Of a DNA stretch of 5,247 nt, positions 1 through 5,247 are shown piece by piece. The position numbers and the translations under genes were made by a program. The stretch covers positions 1 to 5,247 of the forward strand of contig JAPOON010000217.1 of NCBI GenBank assembly GCA_026713405.1, given 5' to 3'. The notes under the pieces are model-generated. The model was not told where the DNA came from. It did no database searches and saw only the letters and a list, made by a program, of their open reading frames with translations. The stretch comes from Gammaproteobacteria bacterium. Lineage in GTDB: Bacteria; Pseudomonadota; Gammaproteobacteria; Pseudomonadales; Azotimanducaceae_A. Position 1 is the stretch's first letter. Each line of letters begins with the position of its first letter.

Positions 1-994
1 ATGTGTCTTTGCGCATCGCTCCGCGATCCTGCAGGAACCGGTTTTCCAGCGTGCCCCTGGGCGCCCAGTCGTCGGTCAGGTCGACGCCGCGCCGGGTGCG
101 GTGGTAAGCCCGCCATTCCCCGGTGGTCGGCACTTCCGGCCCGTCCCAGGCAATGAAATAGAAGCAACTGTTCACGTCGTCGATGGGTACGATGACGCTG
201 GCCACCCGGAACCTGTTGTTCGGCGGAATCAGGGATGTGTAGGGTGCGATGAACTCGGTAACGCGCAAATACTCGTGTGTGGCGGCGCCCTTGATCGGCC
301 GGCGGATGGCGACGTAGTGGAATCCGTAGCTCGTGCGCTCGACCTGCAGGCGTGGAGACTTGTCGGTGGACGGCCTGTACCAGGATTTTTCGCCGGCTTC
401 GGCGCGGGTGATCCGGGCCGGCACCATGTCGGTGGCGTGCAGGCTGGAGGAGTGTGCGCTGTCGATCTGGCCTTCGTGGATCTGCGCCCAGTTGCAGGGA
501 ACGCGGATTTTCAGGATGGCGGTGGCGATGTCGTCGCGCGGCGCAAACGCCGGCGGGTCGAAGTGCGGTGCCGCGTCCGGCTCGCCCAGCCAGGCCCATA
601 CCAGGCCCGCCCACTCCACCACGGGCCAGGCGCGCGCCCTGACCTTGCCGATGAGGCCGCTGTCTTCGGGCTCTGTATGCATCGCCACGCAGCGGCCGTC
701 CACCGCGTATTTCCAGCCGTGATACAGGCAGCGCAGGCCGCAGTCCTCGTTGCGGCCAAGCAACAGGGACGCCTTGCGGTGCGGGCACTTCTCGTTCAGC
801 AGGCCGAGCCGGCCCTTGCTGTCGCGGAAGGCCACCATGCGTTGCCCGAGCGCCTCGACCAGCAGCGGCGTGCCGTCGGGTTCGTCGACCTCCTCGATGA
901 GGCACACCGGCGTCCAGTGCTGGCGCATCAGCCGGCCCATGGGGGCGTCGCCCTCGACCCGGGTCAGCAGATCGTTTTCCTCGGCGGTCAACAT
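1..994 (-). CDS. pht3: Phthalate 4,5-dioxygenase-like Rieske oxygenase, alpha subunit (3' end cut by window)
   Basis: This is the terminal oxygenase of a two-component Rieske system. It would use electrons from the reductase encoded next door to add O2 to phthalate, giving the cis-4,5-dihydrodiol in the cytoplasm. Reading from the ATG at 994 there are 331 uninterrupted codons to the window edge, against roughly 430-450 residues for the family, so about 100 C-terminal residues are missing. The Rieske 2Fe-2S ligands are C70-P-H72 and C89-x2-H92. The mononuclear-iron motif is E174-x3-D178-x2-H181-x4-H186. From memory, the bridging aspartate of Burkholderia phthalate dioxygenase is also D178, and its ligands are also H181 and H186. 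The third, C-terminal iron-ligand Asp would lie outside the window. The N-terminus (MLTAEENDLLTRVEGDAPMG) is typical of the phthalate dioxygenase group. No strong Shine-Dalgarno precedes the start. Synonym ophA2. The Rieske family assignment is secure; the substrate is inferred from the neighbours. Confidence 0.9.
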   Translation of the reverse strand, partial: MLTAEENDLLTRVEGDAPMGRLMRQHWTPVCLIEEVDEPDGTPLLVEALGQRMVAFRDSKGRLGLLNEKCPHRKASLLLGRNEDCGLRCLYHGWKYAVDGRCVAMHTEPEDSGLIGKVRARAWPVVEWAGLVWAWLGEPDAAPHFDPPAFAPRDDIATAILKIRVPCNWAQIHEGQIDSAHSSSLHATDMVPARITRAEAGEKSWYRPSTDKSPRLQVERTSYGFHYVAIRRPIKGAATHEYLRVTEFIAPYTSLIPPNNRFRVASVIVPIDDVNSCFYFIAWDGPEVPTTGEWRAYHRTRRGVDLTDDWAPRGTLENRFLQDRGAMRKDT

Positions 995-1024
995 GGCAAC
1001 GGCTGAAACTGTGGATCGAGTGGA

Positions 1025-1045
1025 CCAGGGATGATAAGTCCCGGG
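1025..1045. promoter_or_regulatory. Imperfect inverted repeat, candidate operator in the divergent intergenic region
   Basis: CCAGGGA at 1025-1031 and TCCCGGG at 1039-1045 form 7-bp arms with one mismatch, separated by 7 bases. The repeat lies roughly mid-way between the divergent oxygenase and reductase starts and overlaps the best -10 candidate for the oxygenase. A transcription factor bound here could control both directions. The arms are short and GC-rich, so a chance occurrence is quite possible, and no known regulator consensus is recognised. Confidence 0.25.
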
Positions 1046-1059
1046 GCCGAACCCGTCGA
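1031..1059 (-). promoter_or_regulatory. Candidate sigma70-type promoter for the oxygenase gene
   Basis: Read on the minus strand, TCGACG (complement of 1054-1059, four of six matches to TTGACA) is followed after 17 bases by TATCAT (complement of 1031-1036, five of six matches to TATAAT). Transcription would begin near 1024, leaving a leader of about 30 bases before the ATG at 994. The spacing and location fit, but this is inference from consensus only. No equally good promoter was found for the plus-strand operon in the same 103-bp gap (995-1097). Confidence 0.3.
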
Positions 1060-1097
1060 GTTGTAACCGGACGCCAATCCTGCGAACGTGAGCCGAT

Positions 1098-2048
1098 ATG
1101 GCCGGATTGCCCGTTCTTGCACGACTGACGATCGCCGGCAAGCGCATGCTCACGCCGGACATCTGCGAATTGTCGCTAGCGAAGGCAAACGGCTCGGAGC
1201 TTGTACCGTTCGAGCCGGGGGCACACATCGGCATCGAAACCCCATCGGGCGCCATGCGCCAGTATTCGCTGGTCAACGACGGACGCGCCCCAACCCGCTA
1301 TGTCATTGCGTGCAAACGCGAGCAGGATTCTCGCGGCGGCTCGCGTTCGCTGGTCGAGCAAACCCGGGTGGGCGGGCACCTGCGCGTCGATGTGCCGGCC
1401 AACAGCTTTCCGTTGACCCGGGCAGCCGGTTATCTTCTTATTGCCGGCGGGATCGGCATCGCGCCCATCATCGCGATGGCGAACCGGCTCGACAGCGAGG
1501 GCCTGCCGTTTCGCCTGATCTACTGTACGAGAAGTGCTTGCGAAACCGCCTATCTTCACGAATCGCGTACTCACTTCGGCGACCGGCTGATCCTGCATCA
1601 TGACGGCGGCCGTGCGGACGACTTTTACGATTTCTGGGACCATTTCGCCGAACCGACGGATGTACGGGTCTATTGCTGTGGCCCCAAACCGTTGATGGAG
1701 GAGATCCGCGGCGTCTCGGGGCATTGGCCGGAAGGCCGCGTCCAGTTCGAGGATTTCCGGCCGGTCGAGCCCGTGCGGCCCGATGACCGTCCGTTCGAGG
1801 TGGTACTGCAGCGCTCCGGCCGCACGGTCACGGTAGCGGGCGATCAGTCGATCCTGGAAGCGTTCCGTGCCGCCGGTATCGCGGCGCCGAGTTCCTGCGA
1901 GAGCGGTGTCTGCGGCACGTGCAAGACTCGCCTGCTCGCGGGCGAAGCCGACCACCGCGACCGGGTGCTGATGGACGAGGAGCGTGGCAGATACGTGATG
2001 TTGTGCGTATCGCGGGCAAACAGCGGAGCACTCACCCTTGATCTCTGA
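1098..2048 (+). CDS. pht2: Phthalate dioxygenase reductase-like FMN / 2Fe-2S oxidoreductase
   Basis: This protein would move electrons from NADH through FMN and a plant-type 2Fe-2S centre to the Rieske oxygenase encoded divergently. It has 316 residues, close to the ~320 of phthalate dioxygenase reductase, with the same domain order. The flavin domain carries RQYS (R54, Y56, S57). The NAD-binding domain carries GGIGIAP (117-123) and CCGPKPLM (193-200). The C-terminal ferredoxin domain has cluster ligands C267, C272, C275 and C303 (C-x4-C-x2-C-x27-C). The start is well bounded: an in-frame TGA at 1089-1091 lies just upstream, so ATG 1098 is the first possible start. The ribosome-binding site is weak. 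It is first in a three-gene operon and its 3' end overlaps the next gene by 11 bp. Synonym ophA1. Vanillate demethylase reductase (VanB) has the same architecture, but the neighbours favour phthalate. Confidence 0.9.
   Translation: MAGLPVLARLTIAGKRMLTPDICELSLAKANGSELVPFEPGAHIGIETPSGAMRQYSLVNDGRAPTRYVIACKREQDSRGGSRSLVEQTRVGGHLRVDVPANSFPLTRAAGYLLIAGGIGIAPIIAMANRLDSEGLPFRLIYCTRSACETAYLHESRTHFGDRLILHHDGGRADDFYDFWDHFAEPTDVRVYCCGPKPLMEEIRGVSGHWPEGRVQFEDFRPVEPVRPDDRPFEVVLQRSGRTVTVAGDQSILEAFRAAGIAAPSSCESGVCGTCKTRLLAGEADHRDRVLMDEERGRYVMLCVSRANSGALTLDL
2025..2028 (+). promoter_or_regulatory. Ribosome binding site supporting a TTG start
   Basis: GGAG sits 9 bases before the TTG at 2038, inside the end of the reductase gene. 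It supports TTG 2038 as the dehydrogenase start over the in-frame GTG at 2053, for which the same GGAG would be 24 bases away. Confidence 0.5.
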
Positions 2049-3222
2049 TCCGGTGCGCCTCGGGGTCGTCGGGCTCGGCCGGGCGTTCGCGCTCACCGCG
2101 CCTGCCCTGCTCGCCGACGAACGGGTGACACCCGTGGCAGCCTGTGCGCCGCGCACGGAATCCCGCCTCGCGTTCGAGCAGCGATTCGGTGGCCACACCT
2201 ATGCCGACCTGGACGGTCTGCTGGCACACCCGGGCCTGGAAGCCGTCTACATCGCCACACCCCACGAACTGCATGCGTCGCAGACCAAGGCCGCGGCGGC
2301 GGCCGGCAAACACGTGCTGGTCGAGAAGCCGTTGGCGGTCTCGATGGATGACGGTACCGCGATGATCGCGGCCTGCGAGCGCGCCGGCGTCGCATTGATG
2401 GTGGGGCCCAGCCACAGTTTCGATCTGCCGGTTGCCCAGGCTCGGACCCGGATCGAAAGCGGCATTTTTGGCTGGGTGCGCATGATTCATGCCTTCAACT
2501 ACACCGATTACCTGTACCGGCCACGCCGCCCGGAAGAATTGCACACCGGGCAAGGCGGCGGCGTGGTATTCGGCCAGGCCGTACACCAGGTTGACGTGGT
2601 GCGCACGTTGGCAGGCGCGCCTGCCACCAGCGTCACGGCCCTTACCGGCACCTGGGACCCGGCGCGGCCGACCGAGGGCGCCTATGCGGCACTGTTGAAC
2701 TTCGCGGGTGGCGCCTTTGCCTCCCTTACCTACTCCGGTTACGGCCGTTTCGACAGCGACCTGTGGATGGACGGGGTCGGCGAACTCGGGCATGACAAGA
2801 ACCCGGCGAACTACGGCCGGGCGCGCAGCGCGCTGGCTACCGCGGAAACACCGGAACAGGAGAAGGCCCTGAAGCAGGCACGCACCTTCGACGCCGCCAG
2901 CGTGCCGCCGCCGGCGCCGCACAACGAGCACTTCGGCCCGGTGGTCGTCTGCTGCGAGCGCGGCGATATCCGCTTGACGCCGGACGGCCTCTGGCTGTAC
3001 GGCGACGAGCAGCGGTTCGAGCCGGCACCGGCAACCGCCGATCCACGCACGCCGGTACTCGATGCGCTGGTTGCGGCGGTGCGAGACGGCGTGCAGCCGC
3101 TGCAGACCGGGCACTGGGGCCTGGCGAGCCTGGAAGTCTGCCACGCAATGCTGCAGTCGGCCGCGACCGGCGTGCCGGTCGAACTCACGCGGCAGAACGC
3201 CGCGCCCCCTGGAGGAAACTGA
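2038..3222 (+). CDS. pht4: Gfo/Idh/MocA-family dehydrogenase, probable cis-4,5-dihydrodiol phthalate dehydrogenase
   Basis: This is an NAD(P)-dependent oxidoreductase, 394 residues from a TTG start. In the phthalate pathway this family member (Pht4/OphB) oxidises the cis-4,5-dihydrodiol to 4,5-dihydroxyphthalate. The N-terminal Rossmann fold shows GVVGLGRAF (9-17) and ends in the family hallmark VEKPLA (95-100, E96-K97-P98). The C-terminal substrate domain carries GGGVVFGQAVHQVD (173-186), whose H183 and D186 sit where catalytic residues are found in this superfamily. No signal peptide is seen. The gene starts 11 bp before the reductase stop, which suggests translational coupling; GTG 2053 is an alternative start that would shorten it by five residues. 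Its stop is one base from the next start. Gfo/Idh/MocA proteins act on many polyols and sugars, so the pathway role rests on the flanking oxygenase, reductase and decarboxylase genes. Confidence 0.85.
   Translation: MISDPVRLGVVGLGRAFALTAPALLADERVTPVAACAPRTESRLAFEQRFGGHTYADLDGLLAHPGLEAVYIATPHELHASQTKAAAAAGKHVLVEKPLAVSMDDGTAMIAACERAGVALMVGPSHSFDLPVAQARTRIESGIFGWVRMIHAFNYTDYLYRPRRPEELHTGQGGGVVFGQAVHQVDVVRTLAGAPATSVTALTGTWDPARPTEGAYAALLNFAGGAFASLTYSGYGRFDSDLWMDGVGELGHDKNPANYGRARSALATAETPEQEKALKQARTFDAASVPPPAPHNEHFGPVVVCCERGDIRLTPDGLWLYGDEQRFEPAPATADPRTPVLDALVAAVRDGVQPLQTGHWGLASLEVCHAMLQSAATGVPVELTRQNAAPPGGN
3211..3216 (+). promoter_or_regulatory. Strong ribosome binding site for the decarboxylase gene
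   Basis: GGAGGA ends 7 bases before ATG 3224 and lies in the last codons of the dehydrogenase gene. It fixes the decarboxylase start at 3224, although the reading frame stays open further upstream to at least 3062. Confidence 0.8.
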
Positions 3223-3223
3223 C

Positions 3224-4216
3224 ATGAGCCGCCTGCGCCTGTCCGTCGCCATGGGCGACTACGACCGAACACGCCCCATCGCCGACGGCCGCATACCGAT
3301 CGACGGTGTCGACCCGGCGGTCATGCTGCTGTCGCCGGAGGAAATGTTCTTCCGCGCCATGCGCCACCAGGCTTTCGATGTCTGCGAACTGTCGCTGTCG
3401 TCCTATGCCATTTCCGTGGCACGCGGCGATCCCCACTATGTCGCCGTGCCGGTATTCCTCTCCCGCGCCTTTCGCCATACCTCGATCTACATCCGCACCG
3501 ATGTGGGCATCCTGGGCCCGGAAGATCTTCGCGGGCGCCGCATGGGCATCGCCGAATATCAACTGACCGCCAACGTCTGGGTGCGCGGCATCCTGGAGCA
3601 GGACCACGGGGTGCGGCCGTCGGACATCCGCTGGGTCCGGGGCGGCATGGACACGCCGGGCCGGCCGGAGAAAGTCGCCATCGAGCTGCCCGCCGATGTG
3701 TCCCTGGAGGCGGCGCCGAAGGACGTGACGCTGAACCGGATGCTGACCGACGGCGAGATCGACGGTTTCATCGGCCCGCGCGCGATCCGCTGCTTCGACG
3801 AGGGGCATCCGCAGGTCGGCCGCCTGTTTCCGGATGCGCGCGAAGCTGCCGAGGCCTGGTACCGGCGCCATCGCATCTTTCCGATCATGCATGTGCTGGC
3901 ACTGCGCCGCGGATTGGCCGACGACCATCCGTGGCTGCCCGGCGCGCTGCTCAAGGCGTTCACCCGGGCGAAGGAAATGGCGCAGGCGGCGCTTGGCGAC
4001 ACCTCGGCGCCAAAAGCGACGCTGCCGTTCGTGGAGGACAACCTGGAACGCACCCGGGCGCTGATGGGCCGGGATTTCTGGAGCTACGGCCTCGCCGGCA
4101 ACGAAAAGACCCTGGACACCTTTCTCGGCTACCACTTCGACCAGGGCCTGTCGGCGCGGCGTGTCGCGCTGGAGGAACTGTTCCACCCCGCGTCACTGGA
4201 GGCGTTCAGCCTTTGA
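3224..4216 (+). CDS. pht5: 4,5-dihydroxyphthalate decarboxylase-like protein
   Basis: This enzyme would remove one carboxyl group from 4,5-dihydroxyphthalate, giving protocatechuate and CO2. It has 330 residues, matching the usual length of Pht5/OphC. The family resembles periplasmic solute-binding proteins in fold, so such proteins are often labelled as ABC transporter substrate-binding proteins. This one has no signal peptide, which favours a cytoplasmic enzyme. Recognisable segments are the N-terminal YDRTRPIADGRIPIDGVD (13-30), FDVCELSLSSYAISVARG (51-68), VPVFLSRAFRHTSIYIR (75-91), DLRGRRMGIAEYQLTANVW (101-119) and RRHRIFPIMHVLALRR (214-229). ATG 3224 is chosen for its GGAGGA at the right distance and because it follows the dehydrogenase stop by one base. 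It is the last intact gene of the operon. No clear terminator follows: 4217-4288 contains only short palindromes such as GAACGTTC at 4268-4275. Confidence 0.87.
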   Translation: MSRLRLSVAMGDYDRTRPIADGRIPIDGVDPAVMLLSPEEMFFRAMRHQAFDVCELSLSSYAISVARGDPHYVAVPVFLSRAFRHTSIYIRTDVGILGPEDLRGRRMGIAEYQLTANVWVRGILEQDHGVRPSDIRWVRGGMDTPGRPEKVAIELPADVSLEAAPKDVTLNRMLTDGEIDGFIGPRAIRCFDEGHPQVGRLFPDAREAAEAWYRRHRIFPIMHVLALRRGLADDHPWLPGALLKAFTRAKEMAQAALGDTSAPKATLPFVEDNLERTRALMGRDFWSYGLAGNEKTLDTFLGYHFDQGLSARRVALEELFHPASLEAFSL

Positions 4217-4288
4217 GCCGCGGACGAACGGACATGGATCAGGCGGCGACGGATTGAAGGCTGAGGGGAACGTTCAGGAGAAAGAGAG

Positions 4289-4465
4289 ATGAGTCGGGTT
4301 CAGGGTGAAGTGGCCCCCGGTTTCGAGCGGGTCAAGGACGCTTTTGCAGCCAATTTCGAGCACAACGGAGAGGTCGGGTCTGCCTGCAGCGTGTATCACC
4401 TCGGCGAGAAGGTGGTGGATCTCTAGGGCGGGGTGCCCGACCAGGAATCCGCGCTAGCGCCTTGA
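4289..4465 (+). pseudogene. Truncated beta-lactamase-like serine hydrolase (family VIII esterase), amber-interrupted
   Basis: Only the N-terminal end of a class C beta-lactamase-related esterase remains. An AGGAGA at 4276-4281 precedes ATG 4289, so the original start appears preserved. The 45-residue product begins MSRVQGEVAPGFERVKDAF and ends CSVYHLGEKVVDL before TAG at 4424-4426. In this family VVDL is typically followed by WGG; here TAG replaces the expected TGG and GG-V-P-D follows, so a single G-to-A change explains the stop. Family-like sequence fades after about 4447 and the frame closes at TGA 4463-4465. The nucleophile motif SxxK, normally near residue 70-80, and more than 300 further residues are absent, so no activity is possible. 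It lies 72 bp behind the decarboxylase in the same direction, so it may once have been the last gene of the operon. Its family identity is fairly confident; any role in phthalate-ester hydrolysis is inference. Confidence 0.72.
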
Positions 4466-4720
4466 ATTGAACACGTCATCAAGCGTTGGCGCGTCGAGCA
4501 CGTTTTCGGCCCAGGTTTCCAGGTCGGCGACGGACGCTTGCTCCAGCCTTGCGGCGACTTCGGGCGACAGGAGACCGAAGCGCCGTTTCAGCTGTCTTTC
4601 CAGGACCACACGCTCCCCCTCAACGCGACCCTGCTCCATACCTTCTTCGCGTGCTCTTGAAATAACTCCTGCCATGGTGGAACTGTCCTCGCGATGGTAT
4701 TGCCAAGTTAACTGGTCCAA
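4454..4720 (-). pseudogene. C-terminal remnant of an Rpn / PD-(D/E)XK nuclease-family protein (DUF4351 region)
   Basis: An 88-codon frame reads from a TTG at 4720 to TAG at 4454-4456. Residues 41-84 (ERQLKRRFGLLSPEVAARLE, then the ETWAENVLDAPTLDDVF stretch) match the DUF4351-type tail of Rpn-family recombination-promoting nuclease / putative transposase proteins. The preceding charged, Gly/Glu-rich stretch (SRAREEGMEQGRVEGER, 21-37) is the linker normally found before that tail. Intact relatives are about 250-330 residues with the PD-(D/E)XK nuclease core at the N-terminus, and none of that core is here. An in-frame TAG at 4733-4735 lies just upstream, towards the insertion sequence, so the frame does not continue. 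I infer that the N-terminal part was lost through the neighbouring IS. Reading this as an independent small gene is less likely: there is no good ribosome-binding site and the family match starts in mid-protein. Confidence 0.65.
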
Positions 4721-5247
4721 GCCGCCGAGAATCTACACTCGCCTTGATCAAGCGGCCGTTGCCAGAGTCCAAGACGCAAAGGCGCTGCGTCTCAGTTCGC
4801 GGTAGTGATTTGCTCTGACCAGATGACGACCCAGGTTGAACAGGTTGTAAACCGCAGAATGCACATCCAGGAAGCGCTGCGCTTGCGCTGCCGATTTGAA
4901 GCGCCGCATGCCCCGCTCCCGAAACCGGGTTGCCTCATGCGACTGTTCGGCGCGGTTATTGGCATACCGGTCCGTTACATGTATTGAAGCGGGAATCAGT
5001 TCCCGATGGGCAACCCGATAACTGCCCAGCTTGTCGGTGACGATTTTCCAGGGTTCGGATCCATGACGCCCGACCAGCCGACGGAAAAACCGCTTCGCGG
5101 CCCTGGCGTCCCGCCGGTCCTGAAGAAAAACTTCGACCACATCTCCGTCCTGGTCCACGGCACGCCACAGATACTGCAGCTTACCCCAATCCTGACAAAG
5201 ACTTCGTCGATATAGAACGTGTCTCCGAACCCGCCGTGATTGCGGCG
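4714..5247 (-). mobile_element. IS6-family insertion sequence, 3' portion (continues beyond the window)
   Basis: The transposase at 4748-5247 identifies the element as IS6 family. The left boundary is a guess. The plus strand at 4714 begins GGTCCAAG, and IS6-family ends commonly start with GG. The eight bases before it, AGTTAACT (4706-4713), have the length of an IS6 target duplication. The matching inverted repeat and duplicate lie outside the window, so neither can be confirmed. The true end could be anywhere between about 4690 and 4747. Confidence 0.6.
4748..5247 (-). pseudogene. IS6-family transposase, frameshifted and partial
   Basis: This is the DDE transposase of an IS6-type element, read inward from the right edge with its N-terminus outside the window. 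The first frame gives GDTFYIDEVFVRIG, with the first catalytic Asp at 5206-5208. The second frame, one base out of step, resumes as KLQYLWRAVDQDGD and runs to TGA at 4748-4750. That frame carries the second Asp in TDKLGSY (codon 5033-5035) and the Glu in NNRAEQSH (codon 4946-4948), then NLFNLGRHLVRANHYRELR near the C-terminus. The break lies in a run of four G (plus-strand CCCC, 5184-5187). One extra G would give the continuous sequence VRIGGKLQYLWRAVD that the family predicts. The downstream frame alone could start at GTG 5158 but would lack the first catalytic Asp. Either the copy is dead or one base is missing from the assembly. Confidence 0.85.

Noticed and set aside
101..1006. Plus-strand frame of 301 codons opposite the oxygenase
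   Set aside because: The minus strand has a continuous Rieske oxygenase with all expected iron-ligand motifs visible in the window, so this is its shadow.
1176..2198. Long minus-strand frame (340 codons) opposite the reductase
   Set aside because: It is a low-complexity Arg/Ala-rich shadow with no family motif; the plus strand encodes a well-supported reductase.
3062..3223. Upstream extension of the decarboxylase frame by 54 codons
   Set aside because: It overlaps the dehydrogenase end, and its translation is Arg/Cys-rich and unlike the family. GGAGGA before ATG 3224 marks the real start.
2032..3252. Long open frame (406 codons) on the minus strand opposite the dehydrogenase
   Set aside because: It is a typical antisense shadow of high-GC coding DNA. 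Its translation has no recognisable domain, while the plus strand carries clear Gfo/Idh/MocA motifs.
3185..4186. Long minus-strand frame (333 codons) opposite the decarboxylase
   Set aside because: It is a shadow frame without motifs; the decarboxylase on the plus strand explains the region.
3224..4216. ABC transporter solute-binding protein reading of the decarboxylase
   Set aside because: There is no signal peptide or lipobox and no permease or ATPase gene nearby. Length and internal motifs fit the Pht5 decarboxylase family, and the pathway neighbours agree.
4261..4279. Possible terminator hairpin around the GAACGTTC palindrome after the decarboxylase
   Set aside because: The stem is too short, there is no T tract, and it lies just before the esterase ribosome-binding site.
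1..5247. CRISPR arrays, tRNA or rRNA genes
   Set aside because: No regularly spaced direct repeats and no tRNA- or rRNA-like segments were seen by eye on either strand.

Overview
The window is high-GC bacterial DNA, most likely from a proteobacterium. This is inferred from its strongest gene set, which matches the Pseudomonas pht / Burkholderia oph route for phthalate breakdown, and from its mobile-element debris. No marker fixes genus or species.

Left and centre (1-4216): four intact-looking genes cover all three steps from phthalate to protocatechuate. A Rieske oxygenase (minus strand, 3' end outside the window) faces away from a three-gene plus-strand operon across a 103-bp divergent intergenic region. 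The operon encodes the FMN/2Fe-2S reductase that feeds the oxygenase, a Gfo/Idh/MocA-type dihydrodiol dehydrogenase, and a 4,5-dihydroxyphthalate decarboxylase. The operon genes are packed tightly: an 11-bp overlap, then a 1-base gap. Oxygenase plus reductase would make cis-4,5-dihydrodiol-phthalate, the dehydrogenase would rearomatise it to 4,5-dihydroxyphthalate, and the decarboxylase would release CO2 to give protocatechuate. No transporter, regulator or ring-cleavage gene is in view. The pathway is recognised from family motifs and gene content; the substrate is inferred and could be a related aromatic acid.

Right end (4217-5247): this part looks decayed. It holds the first ~55 codons of a beta-lactamase-like (family VIII) esterase with an in-frame amber codon where the family normally has Trp. 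That homology stops abruptly against the C-terminal piece of an Rpn/PD-(D/E)XK-type protein (DUF4351 region) on the minus strand. Next comes the 3' part of an IS6-family insertion sequence, whose transposase carries a one-base frameshift and continues past the window edge. The picture is a catabolic operon whose downstream neighbourhood was rearranged and interrupted by mobile DNA. I see no evidence of a wholly new system. The most unusual points are the divergent oxygenase/reductase arrangement, the broken esterase directly behind the phthalate operon, and the stacked remnants with a possible IS end.
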